From positions 5,456,001-5,520,000 of the forward strand of contig NZ_CP015992.1 in assembly GCF_001708505.1 (NCBI RefSeq): a stretch of 64,000 nucleotides of DNA, written 5' to 3'. This DNA comes from Pseudomonas sp. TCU-HL1. Lineage in GTDB: Bacteria > Pseudomonadota > Gammaproteobacteria > Pseudomonadales > Pseudomonadaceae. The notes beneath the pieces were generated by a model. It was not told the origin of the DNA. It saw only the letters and a list, made by a program, of their open reading frames with translations, and did not search any database. Position 1 is the first letter of the stretch. Every line of letters starts with the position of its first letter. Both the position numbers and the translations under genes were made by a program. Below, in pieces: positions 9,121-17,503 of this stretch.

Positions 9121-9159
9121 TGTGGGAGCGAATTCGTTCGCGAATGAATTCGCTCCCAC
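9121..9159. repeat. Family A palindrome between tetR and copZ
   Basis: TGTGGGAGCGAATTCG and the facing GAATTCGCTCCCAC give a nearly perfect 38-bp palindrome in the short gap between two convergent genes. It is the most complete copy of this repeat family in the window. It could act as a bidirectional transcription stop, but it lacks the T-run of a classical terminator. Confidence 0.7.
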
Positions 9160-9174
9160 CTCAGGGGGCCGGTT

Positions 9175-9372
9175 TCAAGCCGCCTCGGCCTGATAACCCT
9201 CTTCGCGAATGGCCTCCAACACCTGCTCTTCCGCCAGGCGGCTGGCGACACGAACCTCCCCGGCCGCCAGGTCCACCTGAACTTCGGCGGCCTGGTCACG
9301 GGCCTGCACAGCCTGGGTGATGGCGCGGACGCAATGCCCGCAGGACATGCCTTGAACCTTGAATACCTGCAT
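9175..9372 (-). CDS. copZ: Copper chaperone, heavy-metal-associated domain (CopZ type)
   Basis: A 65-residue single HMA domain with the metal-binding GMSCGHC motif at residues 8-14 and a beta-alpha-beta-beta-alpha-beta pattern ending REEGYQAEAA. Such proteins carry Cu(I) in the cytoplasm and hand it to CopA-type ATPases. It lies upstream of copA in opposite orientation, and its own promoter region has a CueR-type dyad at 9413-9431, so copper induction through CueR is expected. The start ATG is at 9370-9372, with an AGGAGAACGACC leader. Confidence 0.9.
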   Translation of the reverse strand: MQVFKVQGMSCGHCVRAITQAVQARDQAAEVQVDLAAGEVRVASRLAEEQVLEAIREEGYQAEAA

Positions 9373-9412
9373 GGTCGTTCTCCTGGTGAGTGAAATCGGC
9401 GTTCAGTCTCAT

Positions 9413-9435
9413 CCTTGCCCCCATGGCAAGGTCAA
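9413..9435 (-). promoter_or_regulatory. CueR-type promoter dyad of copZ
   Basis: On the minus strand a TTGACC -35 hexamer (9435-9430) overlaps the dyad CCTTGCC...GGCAAGG (9413-9431), and the -10 region would fall near 9405-9410. MerR-family copper promoters have this layout, with an over-long spacer that CueR untwists. The dyad is seen in the sequence; regulation by CueR is inferred from the adjacent copper genes. Confidence 0.75.
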
Positions 9436-9482
9436 GTGCTGCTCCTACACTGACTCTGTCCACCCTGCAGGAGTCTTTCGCC

Positions 9483-9854
9483 ATGTACGGCCTCCGCCCG
9501 GCCCTGCTCGCACTCCTCCTCGCACCGCTACTGGCCCAGGCGCAGCCGCCGGTCGACTACGGCGTGCTGATCATTTCCCGCGAACGCCTGGAACTCGCCA
9601 CCGCCTGTGACGTCGGCCTCTATCTGGAAAACCAGTTGGCCGCGCGCCTGGTGCAAGGCCAGGTGGTGTCCTTCAACCTGCCACCGGGCCCCTTGTCGAT
9701 CCGGCTCAGCCTGCTCGGCCCGGGGCGCTGCAAACCGGGCATCGAGCAACTGCGCCACCAGACCATCACCCTGGTGGCCGGCGAGGTGCGCAAGTACCGT
9801 CTGGCGCAGAGCACGGAAGGCCTCTACCTGGTACCGACCACCGCCATGCAATGA
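9483..9854 (+). CDS. Exported hypothetical protein in copper locus
   Basis: A 123-residue protein starts at ATG 9483 behind an AGGAG site. Residues 1-20 form a hydrophobic signal peptide (LLALLLAPLLAQAQ). The mature part is beta-rich and has two cysteines (TACDVGLYLE and GRCKPG) that could form a disulfide. Its segments LAARLVQGQVVSF, PPGPLSIRLS and LVAGEVRKYRL resemble PEGA-like or DUF2846-like beta sandwiches. It lies between copZ and copA, on copA's strand, but the CueR-type dyad of copA follows it, so it may not be copper-regulated. Function unknown. Confidence 0.7.
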   Translation: MYGLRPALLALLLAPLLAQAQPPVDYGVLIISRERLELATACDVGLYLENQLAARLVQGQVVSFNLPPGPLSIRLSLLGPGRCKPGIEQLRHQTITLVAGEVRKYRLAQSTEGLYLVPTTAMQ

Positions 9855-9858
9855 CTGC

Positions 9859-9886
9859 TTGACCTTTCCCTTGTGTCAAGGTTGAT
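9859..9886 (+). promoter_or_regulatory. CueR-type promoter dyad of copA
   Basis: TTGACC (9859-9864) overlaps the inverted repeat ACCTT (9862-9866) and AAGGT (9878-9882), and a -10-like segment follows around 9884-9892 after a 19-20 base spacer. Its arms match the copZ dyad in layout. It is placed 33 bases before the copA start. Confidence 0.75.
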
Positions 9887-9914
9887 CCTTATGGCCAGTT
9901 AAGGAGGATTACCC

Positions 9915-12299
9915 ATGACCCAGTCAATTTCCTTTGACCTGCCCATCTCAGGAATGACCTGCGCCAGCTGTGCGGGCCGCGTCGAGCGTGCGCTGGCCAA
10001 GGTGCCGGGCGTGCAACAGGCCAGCGTCAACCTGGCCACCGAGCAGGCCCGCATCCAGGCCCCCGGCGACAGCCTGTCGGCCCTGGTGGCGGCCGTGGAA
10101 GCCGCGGGCTACCAGGTTCCGGCCCAGCGCCTGGAACTGGCCATCGGCGGCATGACCTGCGCCAGCTGCGTGGGTCGCGTCGAACGCGCCCTGCGCAAGG
10201 TGCCGGGTGTCGCTGACGTGACAGTGAACCTGGCCAGCGAGCGCGCCCATCTGGAACTGTTCGGCCAGCCCGACAGCACCCGCCTGATCCAGGCCGTGGA
10301 GAACGCCGGCTACAGCGCCCGGCTGGTGGACGAAACCCGGCCTCCCGTGGATGACGCCGAAACCCGCCTGCGCCGTGAACGCTGGGCCGTGTTGCTGGCC
10401 CTCGCCCTGGCCCTGCCACTGGTCGTCCCCATGCTGCTGGAAGCGTTCGGCCGGCACTGGATGCTGCCCACCTGGGTGCAATTCGCCCTGGCGACGCCCG
10501 TGCAATTCATCCTCGGCGCACGCTTCTACCGCGCGGCCTGGAAGGCAGTGAAAGCCGGCGCCGGGAACATGGACCTGCTGGTGGCCATCGGCACCAGCGC
10601 CGGTTACGGCCTCAGCGTCTACCAATGGTGGGCCACACAGCCCGGCCAGATGCCGCATTTGTATTTCGAGGCCTCGGCCGTGGTGATCGCCCTGGTATTG
10701 CTGGGCAAGTATCTGGAAAGCCGCGCCAAACGCCAGACCAGCTCGGCCATCCGCGCGCTGGAGGCCCTGCGCCCGGAACGCGCCACCCGCCTTGTGGACG
10801 GTCGCGAGGAAGACGTCGCCATCAGCGCACTCCAGCTGGGTGATCTGCTGGTGGTGAAGCCCGGCGAGCGCTTCCCGGCCGACGGCGAGGTGAACGATGG
10901 ACAGAGCCACGCCGACGAAGCCCTGATCAGCGGCGAAAGCCTGCCGGTGCCCAAGCAGCCCGGCGACCGGGTAACGGCTGGCGCCATCAACGGCGAAGGC
11001 CGGTTGCTGGTGCGCACCACGGCGCTCGGCGGCGAGACCGTGCTGGCCCGCATCATCCGCCTGGTGGAGGACGCCCAGGCAGCCAAGGCGCCGATCCAGA
11101 AACTGGTGGACCGGGTCAGCCAGGTGTTCGTCCCGGCAGTGCTGCTGATCGCGTTCGCCACCCTGGTCGGTTGGCTGCTGGCCGGCGCCGGCATTGAAAC
11201 CGCGCTGATCAATGCCGTGGCCGTACTGGTCATCGCCTGCCCTTGCGCCCTGGGCCTGGCCACGCCGACCGCGATCATGGCAGGCACCGGCGTGGCAGCG
11301 CGCCACGGCATCCTGATCAAGGACGCCGAAGCGCTGGAAGTCGCCCACGCGGTGCAGGCGGTAGCGTTCGACAAGACCGGCACCCTGACCTCCGGCAGCC
11401 CACGCATCGCCCACCTGGCGGCAGTGAATGGCAACGAGGACGAACTGCTGCAGCTGGCCGGTGCCCTGCAGCGCGGTAGTGAACACCCACTGGCCAAGGC
11501 CGTGCTGGACGCCTGCGCCGAACGCCACCTCGAAGCCCCGGCGGTGGACGCCAGCCAGGCCCTGGCCGGGCGCGGCATCCAGGGGCGGGTGGACGGTCGC
11601 CTGCTGGCCCTCGGTAATCGTCGATTGCTGGACGAGCAGAATCTCCCGGCCGGTGACCTGGCCAATCGCGCCAAGGCGTGGGAAGCCGAAGGCCGTACCC
11701 TTTCCTGGCTGCTGGAGCTGGAACCCGAGCGCCGCGTGCTGGGCCTCTTCGCCTTTGGCGACACGCTGAAAGACGGTGCCGCGGACGCAGTCGCTGCACT
11801 GCGCGGACGGGATATCCACAGCCACCTGATCACCGGCGACAACCGCGGCAGCGCAGGGGTGGTCGCCGAGGCGCTGGGCATCGCGTCGGTACACGCCGAA
11901 GTGCTGCCGGCGGACAAGGCCGCCACCGTCGCCGCGCTCAAGGCCAGCGGCCAGGTGGTCGCCATGGTCGGCGACGGCATCAACGACGCCCCAGCCCTGG
12001 CCGCCGCCGACGTCGGCATCGCCATGGGCGGTGGTACCGACGTGGCCATGCACGCCGCCGGCATCACCCTGATGCGCGGCGACCCGCGCCTGGTGCCGGC
12101 GGCCCTGGATATCTCCCGTCGCACCTATGCGAAGATCCGCCAGAACCTGTTCTGGGCCTTCATCTACAACCTGATCGGCATCCCCCTGGCCGCCGCCGGC
12201 CTGCTCAACCCCGTAGTGGCGGGCGCGGCCATGGCCCTGTCCAGCGTCAGCGTGGTGAGCAACGCGCTGCTGCTGAAGACCTGGAAACCGGACGAATGA
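9915..12299 (+). CDS. copA: Cu(I)-exporting P1B-type ATPase
   Basis: A 794-residue copper pump of the inner membrane. Two N-terminal HMA domains each have GMTCASC (residues 13-19 and 79-85). Eight membrane helices follow, with the transport-site CPC in IACPCALGLATPT, then the A-domain SGES loop, the phosphorylation motif DKTGT, the nucleotide-binding SEHPLA motif and the hinge GDGINDAPAL. ATP hydrolysis drives Cu(I) out of the cytoplasm, supplied by the CopZ chaperone next door. The start ATG 9915 follows a strong AAGGAGG. cueR begins 10 bases after its stop, so the two are probably co-transcribed. Confidence 0.97.
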   Translation: MTQSISFDLPISGMTCASCAGRVERALAKVPGVQQASVNLATEQARIQAPGDSLSALVAAVEAAGYQVPAQRLELAIGGMTCASCVGRVERALRKVPGVADVTVNLASERAHLELFGQPDSTRLIQAVENAGYSARLVDETRPPVDDAETRLRRERWAVLLALALALPLVVPMLLEAFGRHWMLPTWVQFALATPVQFILGARFYRAAWKAVKAGAGNMDLLVAIGTSAGYGLSVYQWWATQPGQMPHLYFEASAVVIALVLLGKYLESRAKRQTSSAIRALEALRPERATRLVDGREEDVAISALQLGDLLVVKPGERFPADGEVNDGQSHADEALISGESLPVPKQPGDRVTAGAINGEGRLLVRTTALGGETVLARIIRLVEDAQAAKAPIQKLVDRVSQVFVPAVLLIAFATLVGWLLAGAGIETALINAVAVLVIACPCALGLATPTAIMAGTGVAARHGILIKDAEALEVAHAVQAVAFDKTGTLTSGSPRIAHLAAVNGNEDELLQLAGALQRGSEHPLAKAVLDACAERHLEAPAVDASQALAGRGIQGRVDGRLLALGNRRLLDEQNLPAGDLANRAKAWEAEGRTLSWLLELEPERRVLGLFAFGDTLKDGAADAVAALRGRDIHSHLITGDNRGSAGVVAEALGIASVHAEVLPADKAATVAALKASGQVVAMVGDGINDAPALAAADVGIAMGGGTDVAMHAAGITLMRGDPRLVPAALDISRRTYAKIRQNLFWAFIYNLIGIPLAAAGLLNPVVAGAAMALSSVSVVSNALLLKTWKPDE

Positions 12300-12309
12300 G
12301 GAGCAACGC

Positions 12310-12711
12310 ATGAACATCGGCCAAGCCGCAAAGAAGAGCGGGCTGACCGCGAAGATGATCCGCTACTACGAAGGCATCGGCCTGCTGCCGGAGGCCGGGC
12401 GTACCGACAACGGTTATCGCCAGTACAGCAGCCAGGACCTGCACAGCCTGGCCTTCATCAAGCGTTCGCGGGACCTGGGCTTCTCATTGGAGGAAGTCGG
12501 CCGGCTGCTGGAGCTCTGGCAGGACCACCAGCGCGCCAGTGCCGACGTGAAATCCCTGGCGCTTGGGCATATCGAGTCACTGAACCGCAAGATCGCCGAA
12601 CTTGCCAGCCTGCGCGACACCCTGCAGGAACTGGTGGATCACTGCCAGGGCGACCATCGCCCCGACTGCCCGATCCTCAAGGGCCTGGAGTCAGGCGGCT
12701 GTTGCCACTGA
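12310..12711 (+). CDS. cueR: Copper-responsive MerR-family activator CueR
   Basis: A 133-residue MerR-type regulator. The winged helix (NIGQAAKKSGLTAKMIRYYE) occupies the first 40 residues, and a long coiled-coil dimer helix follows. The metal loop has the two cysteines of CueR in CQGDHRPDCPIL, and a CCH tail ends the protein. CueR binds the extended spacers found upstream of copZ and copA and activates them when Cu(I) binds. It is cotranscribed with copA (10-base gap). Its last 35 bases overlap the convergent eamA-like gene. Confidence 0.95.
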   Translation: MNIGQAAKKSGLTAKMIRYYEGIGLLPEAGRTDNGYRQYSSQDLHSLAFIKRSRDLGFSLEEVGRLLELWQDHQRASADVKSLALGHIESLNRKIAELASLRDTLQELVDHCQGDHRPDCPILKGLESGGCCH

Positions 12712-13579
12712 CGACGCGGTCGAGTGCGCCCTTGGGCAGCACGGTGACCGCCAGGCCGACGACCACCAGCACACAGGCCAGCCAGCCCGCCGTGCTGAGC
12801 TGCTCGCCCAGCAGGAGCCAGCCGGACAGCAGGCCCGATACCGGCACCGCCAGGGCGAAGGGCGTCACCAGGCTGGCCGGGTAGCGCTGCAACAGGAAGC
12901 TCCACAAACCGAAGCCCACGGTGGTGGCCAGGAACGCGATATACACCAGCGCGCCGATGCCGCCCCAGCTCGGATGACTCAGGGCAGCCGCGATGGCTTC
13001 CGGACCTTCGAACACGTACGACAGCACCAGCAAGGGCAACGGCGGAATCAGGCTCACCCAGCAGATCAGCCGCAGCATGTCCTTGGCCCCGCTGCGCTTG
13101 GTGGCGATATTGGCAAAGGCCCAGGCCAGTGCGGCGGCGATGACCAGCATGAAGGCCAGCAGGCTGTCGCCCAGCGGCCGGCCAAGGCCGATCAGCACCA
13201 GCCCCAATGCCGCCAGCAACAGCCCCAGCAAGCCACGGCGACTGGGCCGCTCGCCAAGGAACAGGGCGGCGATCAGGATGGTGAAGAACACTTGGCTCTG
13301 CAGCACCAGCGAAGACAAGCCTGCCGGCATTCCCAGGTGCATGCCAACGAAGAGCAGCCCGAACTTGATCACCCCGAGCAACAGGCCGATCTGCACGATG
13401 CGCCAGAACGGCGCCGGCATGGGGCCGCGCAGGAACAGCAGCGGCAGGGCTGCCAGTGCAAAGCGCAAGGCGCAGAACAGCAGCGGCGGGAAGTCTTCCA
13501 GACCGACCTTGATCACCACGAAATTGACGCCCCAGATCAGGGTGACCAGCAGGGCCAGGAGAATGTGCGGGAGAGGCAT
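12677..13579 (-). CDS. eamA: EamA-family (DMT) exporter, O-acetylserine/cysteine exporter type
   Basis: A 300-residue membrane protein of the drug/metabolite transporter superfamily, with ten expected helices in two EamA repeats. The start (LLALLVTLIWGVNFVVIKVGL) and the middle segment MPAGLSSLVLQSQVFFTI match the E. coli EamA/YdeD type, which exports cysteine and O-acetylserine. Substrate assignment is by resemblance only. The 3' end overlaps cueR by 35 bases in convergent orientation, so transcription of each could interfere with the other. Confidence 0.8.
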   Translation of the reverse strand: MPLPHILLALLVTLIWGVNFVVIKVGLEDFPPLLFCALRFALAALPLLFLRGPMPAPFWRIVQIGLLLGVIKFGLLFVGMHLGMPAGLSSLVLQSQVFFTILIAALFLGERPSRRGLLGLLLAALGLVLIGLGRPLGDSLLAFMLVIAAALAWAFANIATKRSGAKDMLRLICWVSLIPPLPLLVLSYVFEGPEAIAAALSHPSWGGIGALVYIAFLATTVGFGLWSFLLQRYPASLVTPFALAVPVSGLLSGWLLLGEQLSTAGWLACVLVVVGLAVTVLPKGALDRVVSGNSRLTPGP

Positions 13580-13943
13580 GGCAGGGGCTCCGGGAGTTCA
13601 GACACACGCTAGCAGCCAGGCGGGCGGATGTAAGGACACAGATGGATGGGAAAACTGTGGGGTCTGTATGGGGATATCCGCGTGTGCCCGACCTCCCTCA
13701 CCCCCGGCCCCCGCCCTGCGCCCCGGCCACAACGCTTCGCGTTCTGGCGCTCACAGGCATCGGAAGCAGTGCTTCCTAAAACGTGCCTGATTCGCCCCAA
13801 AGGTAGAGGGGTGACTCACGCCAGCAACTCCGTGCTTACCGGTGACGCCTTACCCTGTAGGAGCGAATTCATTCGCGAAAGGCGGCGGAACGACACCCAA
13901 ACAAAAAGGGCCGCAAGCGGCCCTCTCGTTCAATCCACGACCA
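13580..13943. other. Intergenic region, 364 bases, with family A repeat
   Basis: This gap contains no convincing gene. It should hold the eamA promoter at its left end. There is a family A repeat at about 13856-13879 (TGTAGGAGCGAATTC) and the ferritin terminator at 13903-13923. The C-rich stretch near 13690-13740 is low-complexity and shows no start with a good ribosome site. Confidence 0.6.
13903..13923 (-). terminator. Rho-independent terminator of the ferritin gene
   Basis: On the minus strand the stem GGGCCGC/GCGGCCC with a short loop (13908-13923) is followed by TTTTTGT. It lies 21 bases after the ferritin stop codon. Confidence 0.85.
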
Positions 13944-14408
13944 TCACGCCTGGGATTGCAGGTAATTCTGCAGGCCAACACGGTCGATCAAGCCGAGCTG
14001 CTGCTCCAGCCAGTAGGCATGGTCTTCCTCGGTGTCCTTGAGCTGGGCGGCGAGGATGTCGCGGCTCGTGTAGTCCTTGTGCTTCTCACACAGGGTGATG
14101 CCCTTGCTCAGCGCGGCACGCACTTCGTACTCCAGCTTGAGGTCGGCGCGCAGCATGTCCGGCACGGTGTGGCCCGGATGGATGGTCTTCGGGCGCATGT
14201 CCGGAGTGGCTTCCAGGAAGAGGATGCGCTGCAGCAAGGCGTCGGCGTGCTGGGTTTCTTCTTCCATCTCGTGATTGATGCGTTCGAACAGCTTGTTGAA
14301 GCCCCAGTCCTGGTACATCCGCGAATGCAGGAAGTACTGGTCCCGGGCGGCCAGTTCGCCACGCAACAGGTCCTTGAGGTATTCCACCACTTCGGCTTGG
14401 CCTTGCAT
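13944..14408 (-). CDS. bfrA: Bacterial ferritin annotated as bacterioferritin A (BfrA/FtnA type)
   Basis: A 154-residue four-helix ferritin subunit. The ferroxidase ligands are in place: GELAARDQYF (helix A Glu), HEMEEETQHAD (helix B Glu and His), and DTEEDHAYWLEQQ (helix D Glu and His). The sequence is very close to the P. aeruginosa protein first named BfrA and later FtnA. In true bacterioferritins the residue before KHAD is the haem-ligand Met52; here the equivalent position is Thr (ETQHAD), so it should not bind the inter-subunit haem. It stores iron as a 24-mer. The gene is monocistronic, with an AGGAG site and its own terminator. Confidence 0.92.
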   Translation of the reverse strand: MQGQAEVVEYLKDLLRGELAARDQYFLHSRMYQDWGFNKLFERINHEMEEETQHADALLQRILFLEATPDMRPKTIHPGHTVPDMLRADLKLEYEVRAALSKGITLCEKHKDYTSRDILAAQLKDTEEDHAYWLEQQLGLIDRVGLQNYLQSQA

Positions 14409-14475
14409 CTGCCCATCTCCTGAAAAAAAGCAATGAGCAAGGATCGTGCGCCGATCCGATCAGGTCAAGTCGGCC

Positions 14476-15369
14476 TCAGCCTTGCATCCACGGTGGCGTC
14501 GGTTCCTCCCGCCCGACTGGCGCGTCCTGCTCGGCCAGGGCAGCCTGGCGGCGAGCCTCGTCGGCCAGGGCGGCCTTGATTTCACGCATCACGGCATCCA
14601 GGTCGGCGGAATCCTCGGACTCGGCGAACTCGCCGGTGAGCGGGGTTTCCGGGGTCAGTTTGCCTTCCTCGAACAGCGCCCACATTTCCTTCGCATAGCG
14701 GGTGTACGTCAGTTCAGGAGCGAACTGCCCAAAATAGGCGGACATGTTGCCGACATCACGCTCGAGCATGCGGAAAGCATGGTTGTTGCCCGCGGCATCC
14801 ACCGCCTGGGGCAGGTCGATGATCACCGGGCCGTAAGGGTCGAGGAGAACGTTGAACTCGGACAAGTCGCCATGGATCAGGCCCGCGCAGAGCATCTTGA
14901 CGATCTCGCTGATCATGAACCCATGGAATTCGCGGGCATCCTCGGGCGTCAGGTCGACATCGTTGAGGCGCGGTGCGGCATCGCCCTCGCCGTCGCCGAC
15001 CAGTTCCATCAACAGCACGCCATCGAGGAAGTCGTAAGGCTTGGGCACCCGAACCCCGGCATTGGCGAGGCGGAACAGCGCGGCCACCTCGGCGTTCTGC
15101 CAGGCATCTTCACGCTCGCGGCGGCCGTACTTCGAGCCCTTGGCCATGGCCCGGGCATCGCGGCTGTTGCGAACCTTGCGCCCCTCCTGGTACTCGGCGG
15201 CCTGGCGGAAGCCACGCTTGTTGGCCTCCTTGTAGACCTTGGCGCAACGCAGCTCACTGCCACAGCGAACCACATAGACGGAGGCTTCCTTGCCGCTCAT
15301 CAGCGGGCGCAGGACTTCATCGATCAGGCCATCTTCCAGCAGTGGCTCAAGGCGTTTCGGGGTTTTCAT
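14476..15369 (-). CDS. RIO1-like serine protein kinase
   Basis: A 297-residue protein with a RIO kinase core. The ATP-binding segment is MSGKEASVYVVRCG, the catalytic loop HGDLSEFNVLL and the metal loop IDLPQAVD; all three match the RIO1 family, which is known in Pseudomonas (PA4780-like). The C-terminal 60 residues are acidic and Ala/Glu-rich and outside the kinase fold. Bacterial substrates are not established. It sits alone between the ferritin and a LysR gene, in the same region as in P. aeruginosa. Confidence 0.88.
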   Translation of the reverse strand: MKTPKRLEPLLEDGLIDEVLRPLMSGKEASVYVVRCGSELRCAKVYKEANKRGFRQAAEYQEGRKVRNSRDARAMAKGSKYGRREREDAWQNAEVAALFRLANAGVRVPKPYDFLDGVLLMELVGDGEGDAAPRLNDVDLTPEDAREFHGFMISEIVKMLCAGLIHGDLSEFNVLLDPYGPVIIDLPQAVDAAGNNHAFRMLERDVGNMSAYFGQFAPELTYTRYAKEMWALFEEGKLTPETPLTGEFAESEDSADLDAVMREIKAALADEARRQAALAEQDAPVGREEPTPPWMQG

Positions 15370-15441
15370 GCGGGTGTAACGGGTCGCCTGTAAAGAATGG
15401 GAACACTGGGCCGACGTTATACGGCATGCCCTCGCTCACGG

Positions 15442-16335
15442 CTATCCACGACGCGATAGACCGTGACGCAAGGCTTCGATGGCGTAGCGTACTTTGGCCG
15501 GCAGGGCATCGCGGCGCGGGGTGACGATATAGAGTCCGACCGGCGGCAATTGCCACTCCGGCAACAGCGCCAACAGGCGGCCGCTGGCCAGTTCTTCGCG
15601 AACTTCCGGTTCCGGCTGCAACGACAGGCCCATGCCTGACAGGGTGAAGCTGCGCACGCCAAGGATGTTGTTGCAGCCCACCCGGCACTCCAGGCGCAAG
15701 CGCTGCTGTTCCCCGTCGGGACCGGTGAAGGTCAGTTGATGCTGCTGGCGCTCGCCGTTGAGGCTGATCCAGTCCAGCGCGAGCAACTGCTCGGGGCGGC
15801 GGATCGGCCCGCTGCGAGCCAGATAAGCCGGTGCGCAGCAGAGCACCGCCGGCCAGTCGGCGAGGTGTCGTGCCACCAGGCTGGAATCTTCCTGGCGACC
15901 GACGCGAATGGCCAGGTCGATGCGCTGCTCCACCAGGTCGATCTGCTCGTCATGGAAGAACAACTGCAGGCTCAGCCCGGGATGGGCCTCCAGCAGCGGA
16001 GCCAGGGCCTCGGTCAGCATGCCGGTGGAGAAGCCCACCGGCGCGGCAATCCGCAGTTCGCCCACCGGCGCATCGCGTAGCTCGGCCAGGCGCTGCTCGG
16101 CCTGCTGCGCCAACGCCAGCACCTGGGCGCAGCTCTTGTAGAACACCGCGCCCGCCTCGGTCAGGGTCAGCTTGCGGGTCGTGCGGTGCAGCAGGCTGAC
16201 CTGGGTTTCCTCCTCCAGCTTGCGAATCTGCTGGCTGACCGCCGAAGCCGTCATGCCCAGCACCTCGGCCGCCCCCACCATGCTGCCGCGCTCCACCACC
16301 GTGGCGAACACCGCCATGCGCTTGAGCTGCTCCAT
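15442..16335 (-). CDS. LysR-family transcriptional regulator
   Basis: A 297-residue LysR protein: winged helix-turn-helix in residues 1-60 (GSMVGAAEVLGMTASAVSQQ) and an effector domain with DLAIRVGRQEDSSL. The start ATG 16335 (MEQLKRMAVF) is preferred over an upstream in-frame ATG at 16374 because it begins at the conserved helix. It is divergent from an NAD(P)-binding oxidoreductase gene, with 101 bases between starts, so control of that gene is the natural hypothesis. Confidence 0.88.
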   Translation of the reverse strand: MEQLKRMAVFATVVERGSMVGAAEVLGMTASAVSQQIRKLEEETQVSLLHRTTRKLTLTEAGAVFYKSCAQVLALAQQAEQRLAELRDAPVGELRIAAPVGFSTGMLTEALAPLLEAHPGLSLQLFFHDEQIDLVEQRIDLAIRVGRQEDSSLVARHLADWPAVLCCAPAYLARSGPIRRPEQLLALDWISLNGERQQHQLTFTGPDGEQQRLRLECRVGCNNILGVRSFTLSGMGLSLQPEPEVREELASGRLLALLPEWQLPPVGLYIVTPRRDALPAKVRYAIEALRHGLSRRG

Positions 16336-16436
16336 TCGTAAGCTCCGCTTAATTGTTAAAGCACCTGATGGCACTTTTTCCGCCTATTATCCAGCAGCGA
16401 TTATGCAGCACCTCGCAACCCACCTTGGAGATGCAC

Positions 16437-17078
16437 ATGAACATCGCCCTGATCGGCGCCACCGGATTCGTCGGCGCCGCCGTACTGACCGAAGCCCTGC
16501 AGCGCGGCCACCAGGTGACCGCCATCGTTCGCCATCCGGAAAAGCTGCCGCAACACACCCTCCTCACCGCCGTGAAAGGCGACGCCTATGACGCTGCGGC
16601 CATCGCCCAGGCCGTGGCCGGGCATGACGCGGTGGTGCACGCCTTCAACCCGGGCTGGGGCGAGGCGAAGATTCGCGAGCTGTTCATCAAGGGCACACGG
16701 GCCATCTTCGCCGGTGTCAGGCAGGCAGGCATCAGGCGCCTGCTGGTGGTGGGCGGCGCGGGCAGCCTGTACGTCGCGCCCAACCTGCAACTGATCGACA
16801 CGCCCGACTTCCCAGCCGAGTACAAGGAAGGCGCCGAAGGCGCGCGCCAGGCGCTCAACCTGATCCGCGAAGAAAGCAGCCTGGACTGGAGTTTCATTTC
16901 CCCGCCCGCGTTGTTGCAGCCTGGCGAGCGCACCGGCCGCTTCCGCGTCGGCGGCGACCAGCTACTGATGGACGGCGAGCACCCGGCCCGCATCTCGGTG
17001 GCGGACCTGGCCGTGGCGATCATCGACGAGCTGGAACAGCCCCAACACATCCGCCAACGTTTCACCGTCGGCTACTGA
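16437..17078 (+). CDS. NAD(P)-binding Rossmann-fold oxidoreductase (NmrA/YwnB-like)
   Basis: A 213-residue short-chain-type protein with the nucleotide-binding GATGFVGAAV motif at residues 8-17. It lacks the YxxxK pair of classical SDRs, which fits the atypical NAD(P)H-binding branch (YwnB, BVR-B-like). The substrate is unknown. The ATG at 16437 follows CTTGGAG at a good distance; ATG 16431 is an alternative. A DUF2218 gene starts 11 bases downstream, and the two probably form an operon under the divergent LysR. Confidence 0.82.
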   Translation: MNIALIGATGFVGAAVLTEALQRGHQVTAIVRHPEKLPQHTLLTAVKGDAYDAAAIAQAVAGHDAVVHAFNPGWGEAKIRELFIKGTRAIFAGVRQAGIRRLLVVGGAGSLYVAPNLQLIDTPDFPAEYKEGAEGARQALNLIREESSLDWSFISPPALLQPGERTGRFRVGGDQLLMDGEHPARISVADLAVAIIDELEQPQHIRQRFTVGY

Positions 17079-17089
17079 GGAGACTGCCC

Positions 17090-17371
17090 ATGACCCTGAG
17101 CGCATCCGCCCACGTCGCCACCCCTACCCCCGCACGCTACATCACCCGCCTGTGCAAGCACTTCGCCCACCGGGTTCCCGTCAGCTACGACGACGTGCAG
17201 GGCCGCATCGAGTTCGACCTCGGCCTCGGCCTGCTGCGCGCCGAAGGCGACGGCCTGACCCTGGCCGTGGAAGGCCAGACTCCGGAGGGCCTGGAACGCC
17301 TGAAAGATATCGTCGGCAGCCACTTCGTCCGCGTGGCGTGGCAGGAGGAGCTGACACTCGAGTGGCGATGA
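17090..17371 (+). CDS. DUF2218 domain protein
   Basis: A 93-residue protein matching the DUF2218 pattern: ARYITRLCKHFAHRVPVSYD at the start, a central LLRAEGDGLTLAVEG and a C-terminal HFVRVAWQEELTLEW. Members are small alpha/beta proteins often found beside siderophore or iron-uptake genes, but no role is proven. Here it follows the NAD(P)-binding oxidoreductase by 11 bases and is probably in the same operon. Confidence 0.8.
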   Translation: MTLSASAHVATPTPARYITRLCKHFAHRVPVSYDDVQGRIEFDLGLGLLRAEGDGLTLAVEGQTPEGLERLKDIVGSHFVRVAWQEELTLEWR

Positions 17372-17388
17372 CCACGGGGCACCTGCCT

Positions 17389-17482
17389 GTAGGTTGGTCT
17401 GAGCTCGGCGAAGCCCAACAGTCCCAGCGCCTTCGTTGGGTTTCGCTTCGCTCTAGCGGAACGCCGCCCGCACCAATCTACG
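17389..17482. repeat. Family B dispersed repeat between convergent genes
   Basis: It begins TGTAGGTTGGTCTGAG, has GCCCAAC and CGTTGGGTTTCGCTTC in the middle, and ends GCGGAACGCCGCCCGCACC. The central dyad could fold as a hairpin. It is the clearest copy of this family and occupies most of the gap between the DUF2218 and AraC genes. Confidence 0.7.
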
Positions 17483-17503
17483 AACTGAACCTATACAGCT
17501 CCC

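Noticed and set aside
9121..9159. A dedicated rho-independent terminator for tetR/copZ
   Set aside because: The palindrome is a dispersed repeat found at many sites and lacks a T-run; it is listed as a repeat.
9948..12317. A 789-codon open frame opposite copA
   Set aside because: It is a high-GC shadow of copA: rich in G, Q, H and A, with no domain and no ribosome site. The same holds for long frames at 259-2097, 5093-6733, 44325-46619 and 54863-56188.
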